DNA of 64,000 nucleotides from Gordonia sp. PDNC005 (GTDB lineage Bacteria > Actinomycetota > Actinomycetes > Mycobacteriales > Mycobacteriaceae). The stretch spans positions 434,001 through 498,000 of the forward strand of contig NZ_CP070351.1 of the NCBI RefSeq assembly GCF_016919385.1, read 5' to 3'. Below, one piece after another: positions 27,263 through 36,909 of this stretch; within the stretch, counting starts at the first letter, position 1, and every line of letters begins with the position of its first letter. The position numbers were made by a program, and so were the translations under genes. The notes under the pieces are model-generated. The model searched no databases. It was not told the origin of the DNA and saw only the letters and a program-made list of their open reading frames with translations.

Positions 27263-28135
27263 ATGCCGGAACTCCCCGAAGTCTCCGCGATCGCGGCCTA
27301 CCTCGACTCTCGCATGGCTGGGCTGCCGATCCGTCGGGTCGACGTCGCATCGCTGTCCGTGCTCAAAACCGCGGACCCGCCGTACTCGGCACTTGTCGGA
27401 CGAGTGGTGACAGCAGTCGACCGCATCGCGAAGTACCTCGTGATCCGCACCGACGGGGACGACGGGGAGATCGACCTCGTCGTCCACCTCTCACGGGCCG
27501 GGTGGGTGCGATGGAGCAGCGACCTATCGCCGAGGCCGCTCAAACCGGGCGGCAAAAGTCCCATCGCACTGCGCGTCCACTGCGGTCTGCCCGGAGAAGG
27601 ATTCGACGTCACCGAGGCCGGTACCCAGAAGCGACTCGCCGCGTGGATCGTCCGCGACACGTCCGACGTGGAGCGGATCGCGACACTCGGCCCCGACGTT
27701 CTGCAACTCACACGAGACGACTTCGGGACGATCCTGACCTCCCGCACGTCCCGGATCAAGAACCTTCTCACCGACCAACGGGTGGTCAGCGGCGTCGGCA
27801 ACGCGTACTCCGACGAGATCCTGCACACCGCGAAACTGTCGCCGTTCGCCACCGCCAAGACGCTCTCGGACGATCAGGTCGACGCCCTGTACAACGCGAT
27901 GCGGTCGGTTCTGCTCGACGCGACCCGCCGGCTCGAAGACAGCGAGGTCGCAACGATGAAGTCCGAGAAACGGACCGGGCTTCGTGTCCATGCCCGCACC
28001 GGCATGCCGTGCCCCGTGTGCGGCGACACCGTCCGCGAAGTGTCGTTCGCCGATCGATCGTTCCAGTACTGCCCGACGTGCCAGACCGGCGGCAAGATCC
28101 TCGCCGACCGCCGGATGTCTCGTTTGTTGAAGTAG
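27263..28135 (+). CDS. Fpg/Nei family DNA glycosylase (Rv0944-like)
   Basis: A 290-residue DNA glycosylase/AP lyase of base excision repair. The protein begins PELPEV, giving the catalytic N-terminal Pro and Glu. The helix-two-turn-helix contains KNLLTDQRVVSGVGNAYSDE, and a C-terminal zinc finger has two CxxC pairs (CPVC and CPTC). As remembered, the M. tuberculosis positional counterpart Rv0944 is a truncated member; this one is full length. Whether it prefers 8-oxoguanine (Fpg) or oxidised pyrimidines (Nei) cannot be told with confidence. Confidence 0.9.
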   Translation: MPELPEVSAIAAYLDSRMAGLPIRRVDVASLSVLKTADPPYSALVGRVVTAVDRIAKYLVIRTDGDDGEIDLVVHLSRAGWVRWSSDLSPRPLKPGGKSPIALRVHCGLPGEGFDVTEAGTQKRLAAWIVRDTSDVERIATLGPDVLQLTRDDFGTILTSRTSRIKNLLTDQRVVSGVGNAYSDEILHTAKLSPFATAKTLSDDQVDALYNAMRSVLLDATRRLEDSEVATMKSEKRTGLRVHARTGMPCPVCGDTVREVSFADRSFQYCPTCQTGGKILADRRMSRLLK

Positions 28136-28154
28136 CCTCTCGACTCCGCTCGAG
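28136..28154. repeat. Dispersed repeat copy, 19 bp
   Basis: CCTCTCGACTCCGCTCGAG directly after the Fpg/Nei stop. Its reverse complement is identical to 50060-50078 inside accA1. It lies between convergent genes. Confidence 0.7.
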
Positions 28155-28162
28155 GAGCAGGA

Positions 28163-29347
28163 TCAGCGGACGCGGGTCTCGATGAGGGCGACGTTGTAGT
28201 CGTCCCACCGGGAGGCGTTGAAGTACAGCTCCGAGCCCGTGCCGCGCAGTGCGGGCGATGACGGAAGCATCATCGGTGCGTACAGCTCGAGGCTCGGCGG
28301 CGTGATTCGGCGAGCCGCGCTCCACGGGCCCTGCGGATGACTCGCGGTCCGCAGTCTCACTCCGTGCGGGCTGTCGAGCATCACGTACTTCCGCAGAACG
28401 GGGCTCCACTGGACGGACAGTTCGGTCACCGGGCCTCGGACGATCGGGGCGGGCCGCGAACCGGCGCCGCCCCAGCGGGAGCCGGTCCAGTACTGGTAAC
28501 GGCCCAGATTCAGGATGTCCGACGGCCGGAAGCGAGCCACGTATGCGTTGCCGAATCGTCCGTTCGGTGTTCCGTACTGGTAGATCCACCCGGCGTCAGG
28601 ACCCGCACCCTTCACGTAGGCGCTCTGCTGGAACACCGAGTCGATCGGATTCCACGGCAGATTCGGCCGGACAGTCGACTGGGGTGTCACCCAGGAGCGG
28701 CCGTTGTTCGACGACACCGCCGTGCCCGAGTAGTTGGTGTACCAGCGGCTCGGCGGCCCCCACGCGCGGACCGACATGAAGTTCACATACTGCTTGCCGC
28801 CGATCGACACGCCCGCCGTAGGGATCTTCGTCTTCTCGACGCCGGAGAAGCCGAGCGCTCCGAACATCGGGCCCGCATAACCGGATCGCTGCAGCGTCAG
28901 TCCGTCGGACAGATTGCGGTCCGTCGAACGCAGGAGAGTGTTGTTCCGCCAACCGAGGCCTTGTCGGAGGCAATTGCCGAACGTGTCGCCGAACGCCATC
29001 AACGTCTGACCACGTCCGTTGTCCCAGGCCACGCCGACGTCAGTGCCGGAGATCCCGAACCGAGTGAACGTCTTGTTCCGGCTGAGCGGACCGGTGACCC
29101 ACGAGACGGTCCTGGTCCGGCCGTTGTTGAAACCGGGGAGCGGCTTCTGTGGCCCTTCGGCTGCGCCGCCGCGGGGCAGGCCGAGCGATCCGGTGTTGAA
29201 CGGCAACCGGATTCCGGTGCCGGAGTTGCTGCACGCACCGGTCGCATCGGCGGTCGGGATAGGAGACATCGGCGACAACAGCGTCAGGGTCGCGGCGACG
29301 GCGGTTCCTATTCCGGCCGCGGACAACAGTCGGGGCGTTCGGCGCAT
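28163..29347 (-). CDS. Secreted DUF4185 protein, possible D-arabinan hydrolase
   Basis: A 394-residue exported protein. The N-terminus has RR, then a hydrophobic stretch (residues about 10-28) and an AxA-like site near ADA at 33-35, consistent with a signal peptide. The mature part is a DUF4185 domain, a beta-propeller-like fold rich in WGG, WYTNY and FGD segments. DUF4185 members from mycobacteria and other bacteria were recently shown to cleave D-arabinan (GH183), so this protein may trim the arabinogalactan or lipoarabinomannan of its own envelope. The catalytic Asp residues were not assigned. It converges with the Fpg/Nei gene and is divergent from the SDR gene. Confidence 0.8.
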   Translation of the reverse strand: MRRTPRLLSAAGIGTAVAATLTLLSPMSPIPTADATGACSNSGTGIRLPFNTGSLGLPRGGAAEGPQKPLPGFNNGRTRTVSWVTGPLSRNKTFTRFGISGTDVGVAWDNGRGQTLMAFGDTFGNCLRQGLGWRNNTLLRSTDRNLSDGLTLQRSGYAGPMFGALGFSGVEKTKIPTAGVSIGGKQYVNFMSVRAWGPPSRWYTNYSGTAVSSNNGRSWVTPQSTVRPNLPWNPIDSVFQQSAYVKGAGPDAGWIYQYGTPNGRFGNAYVARFRPSDILNLGRYQYWTGSRWGGAGSRPAPIVRGPVTELSVQWSPVLRKYVMLDSPHGVRLRTASHPQGPWSAARRITPPSLELYAPMMLPSSPALRGTGSELYFNASRWDDYNVALIETRVR

Positions 29348-29471
29348 GAGAGATACCTCGGTCGAATGGACGACATGGTCACCGCCATTCTTACCGGTCG
29401 GGACCGGAATTCGTGGCGATTCTTACCAGTCGATCGTTATCGGCGGGACTTGGCGTCACGGTCGGTGCAGG

Positions 29472-29477
29472 TAGATT
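29472..29477 (+). promoter_or_regulatory. Candidate -10 box for the SDR gene
   Basis: TAGATT seven bases before the GTG at 29485; leaderless arrangement. Confidence 0.5.
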
Positions 29478-29484
29478 CGGTGTC

Positions 29485-30222
29485 GTGACTCGCGACAAGA
29501 TCATCATCACCGGCGCCAGCTCCGGACTCGGCGAAGGAATGGCCCGTGAGTTCGCCTCACGGGGGCGCAGCCTCGGGCTGGCGGCACGACGACTCGACCG
29601 CCTCGACGCGCTCGCCGCCGAGCTGACTTCCTCACCGAAGATCGCAGTCGCTCGCCTCGACGTGACCGACACCGACGCTGTCCGCACCACGTTCCGAGCC
29701 CTCACCGACGACCTCGGCGGCGTCGACCGGGTGATCGTCAATGCGGGCCTCGGCAAGGGCGCTCCGATCGGCACCGGCAAGGCTGTGGCCAACATCGAGA
29801 CCGTCCAGACCAACCTGATCGGGGCGCTCGCGCAGGTCGAGGCCGCGCTCGAGATCTTCCGCGAACAGAACCACGGGCATCTTGTTCTCGTCAGCTCGAT
29901 GAGTGCCGTCCGCGGACTCCCCAAGGCGCAGGCCGCGTACTCGGCGTCCAAGGCCGGACTCGCGACACTCGGGCAGGGACTGCAAGCCGAGCTCGCGGGT
30001 ACGCCGATCAACGTCACCGTCCTGCTACCGGGCTATATCTCCACCGACATCAACCGCGGCGTGAAGACGTCGATGATGACCGACCTGGACACCGGTGTCG
30101 CATCCATGGTCAAGGCGATCGAATCCGAGCGCACCCGAGCTGCGGTTCCGGGCCTGCCGTGGACACCGATCTCGTGGGCGCTGAGGCACCTCCCGGATGT
30201 GATCACGCGACGAATGGTCTGA
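29485..30222 (+). CDS. Short-chain dehydrogenase/reductase (Rv0945-like)
   Basis: A 245-residue SDR with the NAD(P)-binding GASSGLGEG segment at residues 10-18, NAG at about 87-89 and the catalytic Ser and YxxxK (AAYSASKAG). It matches M. tuberculosis Rv0945 in sequence and position, directly after the Fpg-like gene and before pgi. The substrate is unknown. I chose the GTG at 29485, which begins the Rv0945-like sequence and lies seven bases after a TAGATT box; 24 extra codons upstream are open but unsupported. Confidence 0.88.
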   Translation: MTRDKIIITGASSGLGEGMAREFASRGRSLGLAARRLDRLDALAAELTSSPKIAVARLDVTDTDAVRTTFRALTDDLGGVDRVIVNAGLGKGAPIGTGKAVANIETVQTNLIGALAQVEAALEIFREQNHGHLVLVSSMSAVRGLPKAQAAYSASKAGLATLGQGLQAELAGTPINVTVLLPGYISTDINRGVKTSMMTDLDTGVASMVKAIESERTRAAVPGLPWTPISWALRHLPDVITRRMV

Positions 30223-30264
30223 TGCGGTCAGGCGCGTCACAGCGTGACCACATATGGTGGATAA

Positions 30265-31953
30265 ATGTTGGGCCGCGTCAATGGACATCCAGACAATGGT
30301 GATGACTTCGACATCACTGCCACCGTGTCGTGGCATGCGCTCGCTGCGCATCAGCAGCACGTCTACTCACTGCACCTTCGAGAACTGTTCGCGATGGATC
30401 CCGAACGGGGATCGTCGCTCGTCGTCGACGTCGCCGACCTGCACATCGACTACTCGAAGCACCTGATCACCGCTGAGACGATCGAGTTGCTCGCCAGCCT
30501 CGCCCGCGAAGCGGGGCTCGAGGAGAAGCGGGACGCGATGTACGCGGGAGCGCACATCAACACCACCGAGGACCGTGCGGCGCTGCACACCGCGCTCCGC
30601 CTCCCGCGCGACGCCGAGCTCGTCGTCGACGGGCAGGATGTGGTCGCCGATGTGCACGAGGTGCTCGACGCGATGGGCGACTTCAGCGAACGCGTTCGCG
30701 ACGGCTCGTGGGTCGGCCACACCGGACGACCGATCACCGATGTCGTGAACATCGGCATCGGCGGCAGCGACCTCGGTCCGGCGATGGCCTACCAGGCGCT
30801 ACGACACGACCGCCACGAGCGGATCTCGTGCCACTTCGTCTCCAACATCGACCCGTCGAACCTGGTGTCCGTCCTCGATCACTGCGATCCAGCGACCACC
30901 CTGTTCATCGTCGCCTCGAAGACCTTCACAACACTCGAGACCATCACCAACGCGGTCAGTGCGCGTCGCTGGCTCGTGGGCGCGTTCGACGGCGACGCCT
31001 CCGCCGTCGCGAAACACTTCGTCGCCGTCAGCACCAACGCCGACGAGGTCGAGAAGTTCGGCATCGACACAGCCAACATGTTCGGGTTCTGGAGCTGGGT
31101 CGGTGGCCGGTACTCGCTCGACGCGGCAATCGGGCTGTCGTTGATGATCGCGATCGGTCGCCGCCGATTCGACGAGTTCCTCGACGGCTTCCACCTCGTC
31201 GACGAGCACTTCCGCACCGCGCCTCTCGAACGCAACGCGCCTGCACTGCTCGGCCTCATCGGCCTCTGGTACTCCAACTTCTGGGGTGCGCAGACGAAGG
31301 CCGTGATGCCGTACGCGGACGATCTCGCCCGTTTCCCGGCGTATCTGCAGCAGTTGACGATGGAGTCGAACGGCAAATCGGTGACGACGTCCGGACGGCA
31401 GGTCACCTCACCGACCGGCACCATCTACTGGGGAGAGCCGGGGACAAACGGTCAGCACGCGTTCTACCAGCTGCTACACCAGGGAACATGGCTGATCCCG
31501 GCCGACTTCATCGGATTCGCGATCCCGACCGACGACCGCGAGACGGTCGACGGCGGCTCGATGCACGACGTCTTGATGAGCAACTTCTTCGCCCAGACAG
31601 AAGTTCTCGCGTTCGGTAAGACGGCGGAGGACATCGCCGCCGAAGGTGTCCCGCCCGCGCTGGTCCCGCACAAGGTGATGCCGGGCAACCGCCCGTCGAC
31701 GACGATCCTGGCCCCGCAGATCACGCCGTCTGTGCTGGGCCAGTTGATCGCGCTGTACGAGCACGAGACCTTCGTGAAGGCGATGATCTGGGGCATCAAC
31801 CCGTTCGACCAGTGGGGTGTGGAGCTGGGCAAGGACAAGGCGAGCGCGCTGCTCGGCGTCGTCTCCCAGGCGGATTCGCCCGCGCCGCAGCCGGACTCGT
31901 CGACCGACGCGCTCGTCCGCTGGTACCGATCACACCGAGGGCGCAAGGGCTGA
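30265..31953 (+). CDS. pgi: Glucose-6-phosphate isomerase
   Basis: A 562-residue isomerase interconverting glucose-6-phosphate and fructose-6-phosphate. It has the expected segments [26 protein letters not shown], the active-site Glu region in [11 protein letters not shown], His in [15 protein letters not shown] and the C-terminal catalytic Lys in WGVELGK. It matches M. tuberculosis Pgi closely. In M. tuberculosis pgi is on the strand opposite Rv0945; here both are on the same strand. The ATG at 30265 has GGTGG five bases upstream. A long hairpin follows the stop. Confidence 0.97.
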   Translation: MLGRVNGHPDNGDDFDITATVSWHALAAHQQHVYSLHLRELFAMDPERGSSLVVDVADLHIDYSKHLITAETIELLASLAREAGLEEKRDAMYAGAHINTTEDRAALHTALRLPRDAELVVDGQDVVADVHEVLDAMGDFSERVRDGSWVGHTGRPITDVVNIGIGGSDLGPAMAYQALRHDRHERISCHFVSNIDPSNLVSVLDHCDPATTLFIVASKTFTTLETITNAVSARRWLVGAFDGDASAVAKHFVAVSTNADEVEKFGIDTANMFGFWSWVGGRYSLDAAIGLSLMIAIGRRRFDEFLDGFHLVDEHFRTAPLERNAPALLGLIGLWYSNFWGAQTKAVMPYADDLARFPAYLQQLTMESNGKSVTTSGRQVTSPTGTIYWGEPGTNGQHAFYQLLHQGTWLIPADFIGFAIPTDDRETVDGGSMHDVLMSNFFAQTEVLAFGKTAEDIAAEGVPPALVPHKVMPGNRPSTTILAPQITPSVLGQLIALYEHETFVKAMIWGINPFDQWGVELGKDKASALLGVVSQADSPAPQPDSSTDALVRWYRSHRGRKG

Positions 31954-31962
31954 CGCGCGTCG

Positions 31963-32026
31963 AACCATTACCGCTCAGCGAAAGCAGGGCTCCGACGAGA
32001 GGCGTCGGCCCTGAGCGGTAATGGTT
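31963..32026. terminator. Large hairpin between pgi and chorismate mutase genes
   Basis: 16-base perfect outer arms (AACCATTACCGCTCAG at 31963-31978 and its complement at 32011-32026) enclose a second bulged stem built from AGGGC-CCGACG and CGTCGG-CCCT. It lies between convergent stops and is probably a bidirectional terminator. No T tract. Confidence 0.75.
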
Positions 32027-32035
32027 GGACGGAAG

Positions 32036-32347
32036 TCAGCGGCCGAGGGGACCGCGGCCGAGACGGAGCAGGAGCATCGCCAAGGTGTGGCCTTCGGACC
32101 CGAGCGCGGAGAAGCGGTCGAGAACCTTCACCTCGCGGCTGTGGACCAGGCGCGGACCGCCGGTCGCCATGCGGTGAGCGCCGATCTTCTTCGACACCGC
32201 GCTTCGGCGCTGGATGGCGGCGAGGATGATCGCGTCCATCCGGTCGATCTCCTGACGCAGGGTGTCGATGTCGTCGGGAAGATCTGCGACATCGGTGCTC
32301 AGACCGTCGACTCCCAGGTCCTTGTCGGATTCGCTTGACTCGCTCAC
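32036..32347 (-). CDS. Chorismate mutase, AroQ-delta type
   Basis: A 103-residue helical chorismate mutase that converts chorismate to prephenate for Phe and Tyr synthesis. It matches the cytoplasmic M. tuberculosis enzyme Rv0948c in DTLRQEIDRMDA, RLVHSREVKVLDR and the C-terminal LLLRLGRGPLG. In M. tuberculosis that enzyme is weak alone and is activated and feedback-regulated through its C-terminal tail by binding DAHP synthase; the tail is conserved here, so the same control is likely. GTG start at 32347. It has about 20 more N-terminal residues than Rv0948c, so an internal start is possible. Confidence 0.92.
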   Translation of the reverse strand: MSESSESDKDLGVDGLSTDVADLPDDIDTLRQEIDRMDAIILAAIQRRSAVSKKIGAHRMATGGPRLVHSREVKVLDRFSALGSEGHTLAMLLLRLGRGPLGR

Positions 32348-32448
32348 GGTTCACGATCTTGCCATGAACGCCGACGCCGAGAGCTCGGGCCCGCCGGAAA
32401 ACGTGTGGCGCGGTGTGCATTCCGGACACGGTGCGCGACAATGCAGGA

Positions 32449-34248
32449 ATGCTGGAAGCCAGGAAGATCACCGCCCTCGCCGCAGCGCTCATCGTTGCAC
32501 AGACGATCGTGCGGGCCTGGCTCGTCATCCGGGGCGATTTCTACGGAGACGACCTGCTGCTCATCGGCCAGGCGTCCACCCACGACACTCTCAGCTGGGC
32601 CTTCCTCGGCCAGAACCACGACGGGCATCTGATGCCGGGCGCGTACCTGGTGGCTGCGCTCTCGACGCACATCGCACCGCTGCAGTGGTGGCTGCCCGCC
32701 GTGACACTGATGGTTCTGCAGGTGGTCGCCTCACTCGCGGTGTGGCGTGCGATCAGGATCATCGCGCCGAACGCGAGAGGCGGCGCGCTCGCAGCATTGG
32801 CGTTCTACCTGTTCGTACCGATGACGGTGACCGCGTACGCGTGGTGGGCCGCGGGCCTCAACACGTTGCCGTTCCAAGCGGCGCTGGCGTGGGTGGTCGG
32901 CAGCGCCGTGGTACTGGTTCGTGACGAGCCGACCGGACCGCGTCGGACCCGACTGATCGTCGGAGCGGTCGCCGCGTTTGCCGTCGGACTGGTGTTCTTT
33001 GAGAAGTCGTTGGTGATCCTGCCGGTCGCCTTCGTCGTCGCGCTGCTCGCGGTCCGATACGAGCGGCGGGCAGGCTCACTCGTCACCGAGGTGATCGGCA
33101 GGGCGAAGCTGCTCTGGGCGGCTATGGGCGTTGTGTTCGTCGCCTGGGCGGCGCTGTTCTTCACAGTCACCACGACGGGAGACGGCGAGCGCTCGGCATC
33201 GCAGATGGTCGAACTCGTCTGGCGCAGCGTGAACAACGCGATCGTCCCGTCGTTCGCCGGCGGTCCGTGGGTGTGGGAGCTGTGGCCGCCCGCCCCGCCG
33301 ATGGGGCTGGCACCGGTCTGGATGATCGTCGTCGGCTGGCTGGTCGTCGCGACGCTCGTTGCGACGACGGTCCGCGCCAAGCGCGGCGCGGCCACCGTCT
33401 GGGTCTTCGCCGCCGCGTACGCAGTCGGCGTGCAGGTCCCCGTCATGTGGTTGCGGTCAGGTGAGAACACCGCGCTCGAACTGGCCCAGACTCTGCGGTA
33501 TCTGCCCGACACCGCGCTGGTGTTCGCCCTCGCCTTCGCGTTGATCGCCGCCGCCCCGGCCTCCGGCGGGTCACACGCGGCGAGGACCGAGCCGAACCGC
33601 AGGCTTTCGATGGCCGGGGCCGTCGGGTGTGGACTGCTGGTCTTGTCGGCGATGGTCGGCACCTCGTCGTTCTCGCAGTCGTGGAATGAGGGGCCCACCG
33701 GGGACTACCTGGCCAACGCCCGACAGGCCATGAAGGACAATGCCGGGCGTGTGATGTTCGACCAGACCGTTCCCATCGAGGTGCTGCTCCCCGTCACATT
33801 CCCGGACAATCAGATCAGTCACATCTTCGGCAGCCTGGACGACCGCCCCGATTTCGGCGGATACACCGACAGGCTCGTTGTGCTGGCCCCTGACGGACGC
33901 GCAGTACCAGGTGCGGTCACGAGGTCCCGCACCATCGCGCCGAGTCGTGGCACGTGTCGGAACCCCGGCATCGCGGGCCCACAACGGCTCCGGCTCGACG
34001 GTCCGCTGATCAACATCCAGTGGACGATCCAGCTCAGCTACTGCGCCAACATGGGCGGAGAGGTGGAAGTCCGCCTGGAAGGCGGGGAACCGCTCCGCGT
34101 CAAGGTGAAGCCCGGGCTGCACGCCGTCTACCTACAGGTGAGCGGGCAGGGCGACAGGCTGCACATCCGCCCGGTGACCCCCGGCCTGCGGCTGAACACC
34201 GGCGAGGGACGTGTAGGACTACCGGTGATGGCCGACCTCGCGCCCTGA
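32449..34248 (+). CDS. Polytopic membrane protein of unknown function
   Basis: A 599-residue protein with about ten hydrophobic helices in the first 420 residues and a C-terminal soluble domain of about 170 residues with two Cys (RGTCRN, SYCANM). The first extracytoplasmic loop has FYGDDLLLIGQA and then GQNHDGHLMPG. The acidic DD there and the overall layout recall GT-C glycosyltransferases that use lipid-linked sugars, but this is only a resemblance. The ATG at 32449 was chosen because the first helix follows it directly; a GTG at 32413 would add 12 residues. It lies divergent from chorismate mutase and upstream of pcrA. Confidence 0.65.
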   Translation: MLEARKITALAAALIVAQTIVRAWLVIRGDFYGDDLLLIGQASTHDTLSWAFLGQNHDGHLMPGAYLVAALSTHIAPLQWWLPAVTLMVLQVVASLAVWRAIRIIAPNARGGALAALAFYLFVPMTVTAYAWWAAGLNTLPFQAALAWVVGSAVVLVRDEPTGPRRTRLIVGAVAAFAVGLVFFEKSLVILPVAFVVALLAVRYERRAGSLVTEVIGRAKLLWAAMGVVFVAWAALFFTVTTTGDGERSASQMVELVWRSVNNAIVPSFAGGPWVWELWPPAPPMGLAPVWMIVVGWLVVATLVATTVRAKRGAATVWVFAAAYAVGVQVPVMWLRSGENTALELAQTLRYLPDTALVFALAFALIAAAPASGGSHAARTEPNRRLSMAGAVGCGLLVLSAMVGTSSFSQSWNEGPTGDYLANARQAMKDNAGRVMFDQTVPIEVLLPVTFPDNQISHIFGSLDDRPDFGGYTDRLVVLAPDGRAVPGAVTRSRTIAPSRGTCRNPGIAGPQRLRLDGPLINIQWTIQLSYCANMGGEVEVRLEGGEPLRVKVKPGLHAVYLQVSGQGDRLHIRPVTPGLRLNTGEGRVGLPVMADLAP

Positions 34249-34287
34249 CGTGTCGACGGGACTGTCGTAGGTCGCAGGTAGCCTGGC

Positions 34288-36819
34288 ATGGCCATGAACA
34301 GCTCTGTCACCAACACCTCTGTCACCTCTGCCGCCAGCCCCTCCGACGCGGACCTCTCCGAGCGCGGCCGGGAACTGCTCGACGGGCTCAACCCGCAACA
34401 GCGCGCCGCCGTGATCCACCAGGGTGTGCCGCTGCTGATCGTGGCCGGAGCCGGTTCGGGCAAGACCGCCGTCCTGACTCGCCGCATCGCATTCCTCCTG
34501 GCCGAACGTGATGTGACGCCGGGGCAGATCCTCGCGATCACCTTCACCAACAAGGCCGCCGCCGAGATGCGCGAGCGTGTCATCGACCTTGTCGGTCCCC
34601 GTGCCTCCTACATGTGGGTGTCGACGTTCCACTCGACCTGTGTCCGGATCCTGCGTGCGCAGTCGGCGCTGCTCGGCAACCGGAACTCCAACTTCTCCAT
34701 CTACGACGCCGACGATTCACGTCGACTCCTCGGGATGGTGATCCGCGATCTCAACCTCGATCCCAAGAAGTTCAGTCCGCGCGGAGTCGGAACGCTCATC
34801 TCGAATCACAAGAACGAGCTGGTTGATCCAGAAGAGGCGGCGGCGCTCGCAGCGGGTGACGACGGCGATCTGACCGCTCAAACGGTCGCCCAGATCTACG
34901 CCGAGTATCAGGCGCGGCTCGCCACGGCGAATGCCTTCGACTTCGACGATTTGATCGGTGAGACGGTGTCGCTGCTGCAGCGGCACCCCGACGTCGCCGA
35001 GTACTACCGCAGGCGCTTCCGTCACATCATGATCGACGAGTACCAGGACACGAACCACGCGCAGTACGTCCTCGTCCGGGAACTCGTCGGCGACGCGGAG
35101 ACGGCGACCGGTGGCGTCGAACCGTCCGAACTGTGCGTGGTCGGTGATGCGGACCAGTCGATCTATGCCTTCCGAGGTGCGACGATTCGCAACATCGAAG
35201 AGTTTGAGCGCGACTATCCCACAGCCGAGACCATCCTCCTCGAACAGAACTACCGCTCCACTCAGACCATCCTGTCGGCCGCCAACGCCGTCATCTCCCG
35301 GAACACCGGTCGCCGCGAGAAGCGACTCTGGACCGACTCGGGAGACGGCGAGCTCATCGTCGGCTACGTGGCTGACTCCGACCGCGACGAAGCGGCGTTC
35401 ATCGCCAAGGAGATCGAGCAACTCGTCGACTACTCGATCGGTGGGTCGGCCAGCCACACCTACTCCGACATCGCGGTCTTCTACCGCACCAATACCGGCT
35501 CGCGCGCGCTCGAAGAGGTGTTCGTCCGCCACGGCATGCCCTACAAGGTTGTCGGCGGCACGAAGTTCTACGAACGCAAGGAAGTCCGCGACATCGTCGC
35601 CTACCTGCGTGTGGTGGCCAATCCCGACGACCAGGTGAGTCTGCGTCGAATCCTCAACACCCCGCGCCGCGGAATCGGCGATCGCGCGGAAGCGTGTGTG
35701 GCGGTGCACGCTGAGAATCTCGGGGTGAGCTTCTACCAGGCGCTCATCGACGCGACCGAGGGCCGAGTGGCTCTGTTGAACACGCGCGCGGTCAAGCAGA
35801 TCACCGGATTCGTCGAGCTGATCGAGGGCTTGCGCACCGACTTCCTGATGTCCTTCGGCGCAGTCGGCGGGGAGGCGGACGAGGCGGTCGCGGACGCCAC
35901 CACCGAGGGCTCCGACATCGGCGAACTCGTCGACGCGATCGTCGAACGCAGCGGCTATCGGGCCGAGCTCGAGGCGTCCAACGACCCGCAGGACGGTGCT
36001 CGGCTGGACAACGTCAACGAACTCGTCGCCGTCGCTCGGGACTTCAGCCTCGAAGCAGCACAACGCGCGGAGGACGATCTCGACGATTCGTCTGACGACG
36101 ACGTGCCCAGTCCCGCCGAGGACGGCGAGCCGGAGCCGGGTTCACTCGCGGCGTTCCTGGAGAAGGTGTCCCTGGTGGCCGATGCCGATCAGGTCCCGGA
36201 CGAGGGCGAAGGCGTCGTCACGATGATGACGCTGCACACCGCAAAAGGCCTCGAGTTCCCCGTTGTGTTCGTCACCGGATGGGAGGACGGGCACTTTCCG
36301 CACATGCGTGCGCTCGGCGATCCGAACGAGCTCAGCGAGGAGCGTCGGCTCGCCTACGTGGGTATCACCCGTGCCCGGCAGCGTCTGTATTTGACGCGTG
36401 CCATGTCCCGGGCGTCATGGGGCCAGCCGGTGTCGAACCCGGAGTCGAGATTCCTACAGGAGATCCCTCAGCACCTCATCGACTGGCGACGCACCGAGCC
36501 GCGTCGTGCACCCCGGGAGTTCGGCTCTCGGTCGGGAGGGTTCGGCTACGACTCCGGACGCGGTTCGTCGAGCAGTTTCGGCGGCGGTGAGTCGTTCGGC
36601 CGTGGTCGGTCGTCGTACTCCTCCGATCCGACGAAGGGCCGAAACAAGCAGGTCAACTACGAGATCGGCGACCGCATGAACCACCCGAAGTTCGGGATGG
36701 GGAAGGCAGTGGCGAAGGAGGGGAACGGCATCACCGAACGCATCACCTTCGACTTCGGCGGCAACGTCGGCCGTGTCACCCTCATGACCGCCGGTGGCCT
36801 GCCGGGGGAGAAGCTCTAG
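34288..36819 (+). CDS. pcrA: ATP-dependent DNA helicase, UvrD/PcrA
   Basis: An 843-residue superfamily 1A 3'-5' helicase used in nucleotide excision repair and replication-fork processing. Walker A is AGAGSGKT (about 53-60), motif II DEYQDT is at 250-255, motif III GDADQSIYAFRGA follows, and motifs V/VI are MTLHTAKGLEFP and YVGITRARQRLYL. The Gly/Ser-rich region and the C-terminal Tudor-like KFGMGKAV segment are typical of PcrA/UvrD1 (M. tuberculosis Rv0949). The second ATG (34294) is an alternative start: TAGCCT lies nine bases upstream of it. Confidence 0.96.
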   Translation: MAMNSSVTNTSVTSAASPSDADLSERGRELLDGLNPQQRAAVIHQGVPLLIVAGAGSGKTAVLTRRIAFLLAERDVTPGQILAITFTNKAAAEMRERVIDLVGPRASYMWVSTFHSTCVRILRAQSALLGNRNSNFSIYDADDSRRLLGMVIRDLNLDPKKFSPRGVGTLISNHKNELVDPEEAAALAAGDDGDLTAQTVAQIYAEYQARLATANAFDFDDLIGETVSLLQRHPDVAEYYRRRFRHIMIDEYQDTNHAQYVLVRELVGDAETATGGVEPSELCVVGDADQSIYAFRGATIRNIEEFERDYPTAETILLEQNYRSTQTILSAANAVISRNTGRREKRLWTDSGDGELIVGYVADSDRDEAAFIAKEIEQLVDYSIGGSASHTYSDIAVFYRTNTGSRALEEVFVRHGMPYKVVGGTKFYERKEVRDIVAYLRVVANPDDQVSLRRILNTPRRGIGDRAEACVAVHAENLGVSFYQALIDATEGRVALLNTRAVKQITGFVELIEGLRTDFLMSFGAVGGEADEAVADATTEGSDIGELVDAIVERSGYRAELEASNDPQDGARLDNVNELVAVARDFSLEAAQRAEDDLDDSSDDDVPSPAEDGEPEPGSLAAFLEKVSLVADADQVPDEGEGVVTMMTLHTAKGLEFPVVFVTGWEDGHFPHMRALGDPNELSEERRLAYVGITRARQRLYLTRAMSRASWGQPVSNPESRFLQEIPQHLIDWRRTEPRRAPREFGSRSGGFGYDSGRGSSSSFGGGESFGRGRSSYSSDPTKGRNKQVNYEIGDRMNHPKFGMGKAVAKEGNGITERITFDFGGNVGRVTLMTAGGLPGEKL

Positions 36820-36832
36820 CCGCGACGGTCCT

Positions 36833-36854
36833 GCTCCGCTCGCTCGAGGAGCGG
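36833..36854. repeat. Dispersed palindromic repeat copy
   Basis: GCTCCGCTCGCTCGAGGAGCGG, with arms CCGCTC (36836-36841) and GAGCGG (36849-36854). It lies between the convergent pcrA and M23 genes and resembles the repeats at 6920, 7801 and 28136. Confidence 0.6.
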
Positions 36855-36909
36855 TGTGAGCCCGGCGGCGCTCATAGAGCAGTGTGGCCGACTCGCCTAT
36901 GGAGCAGGT

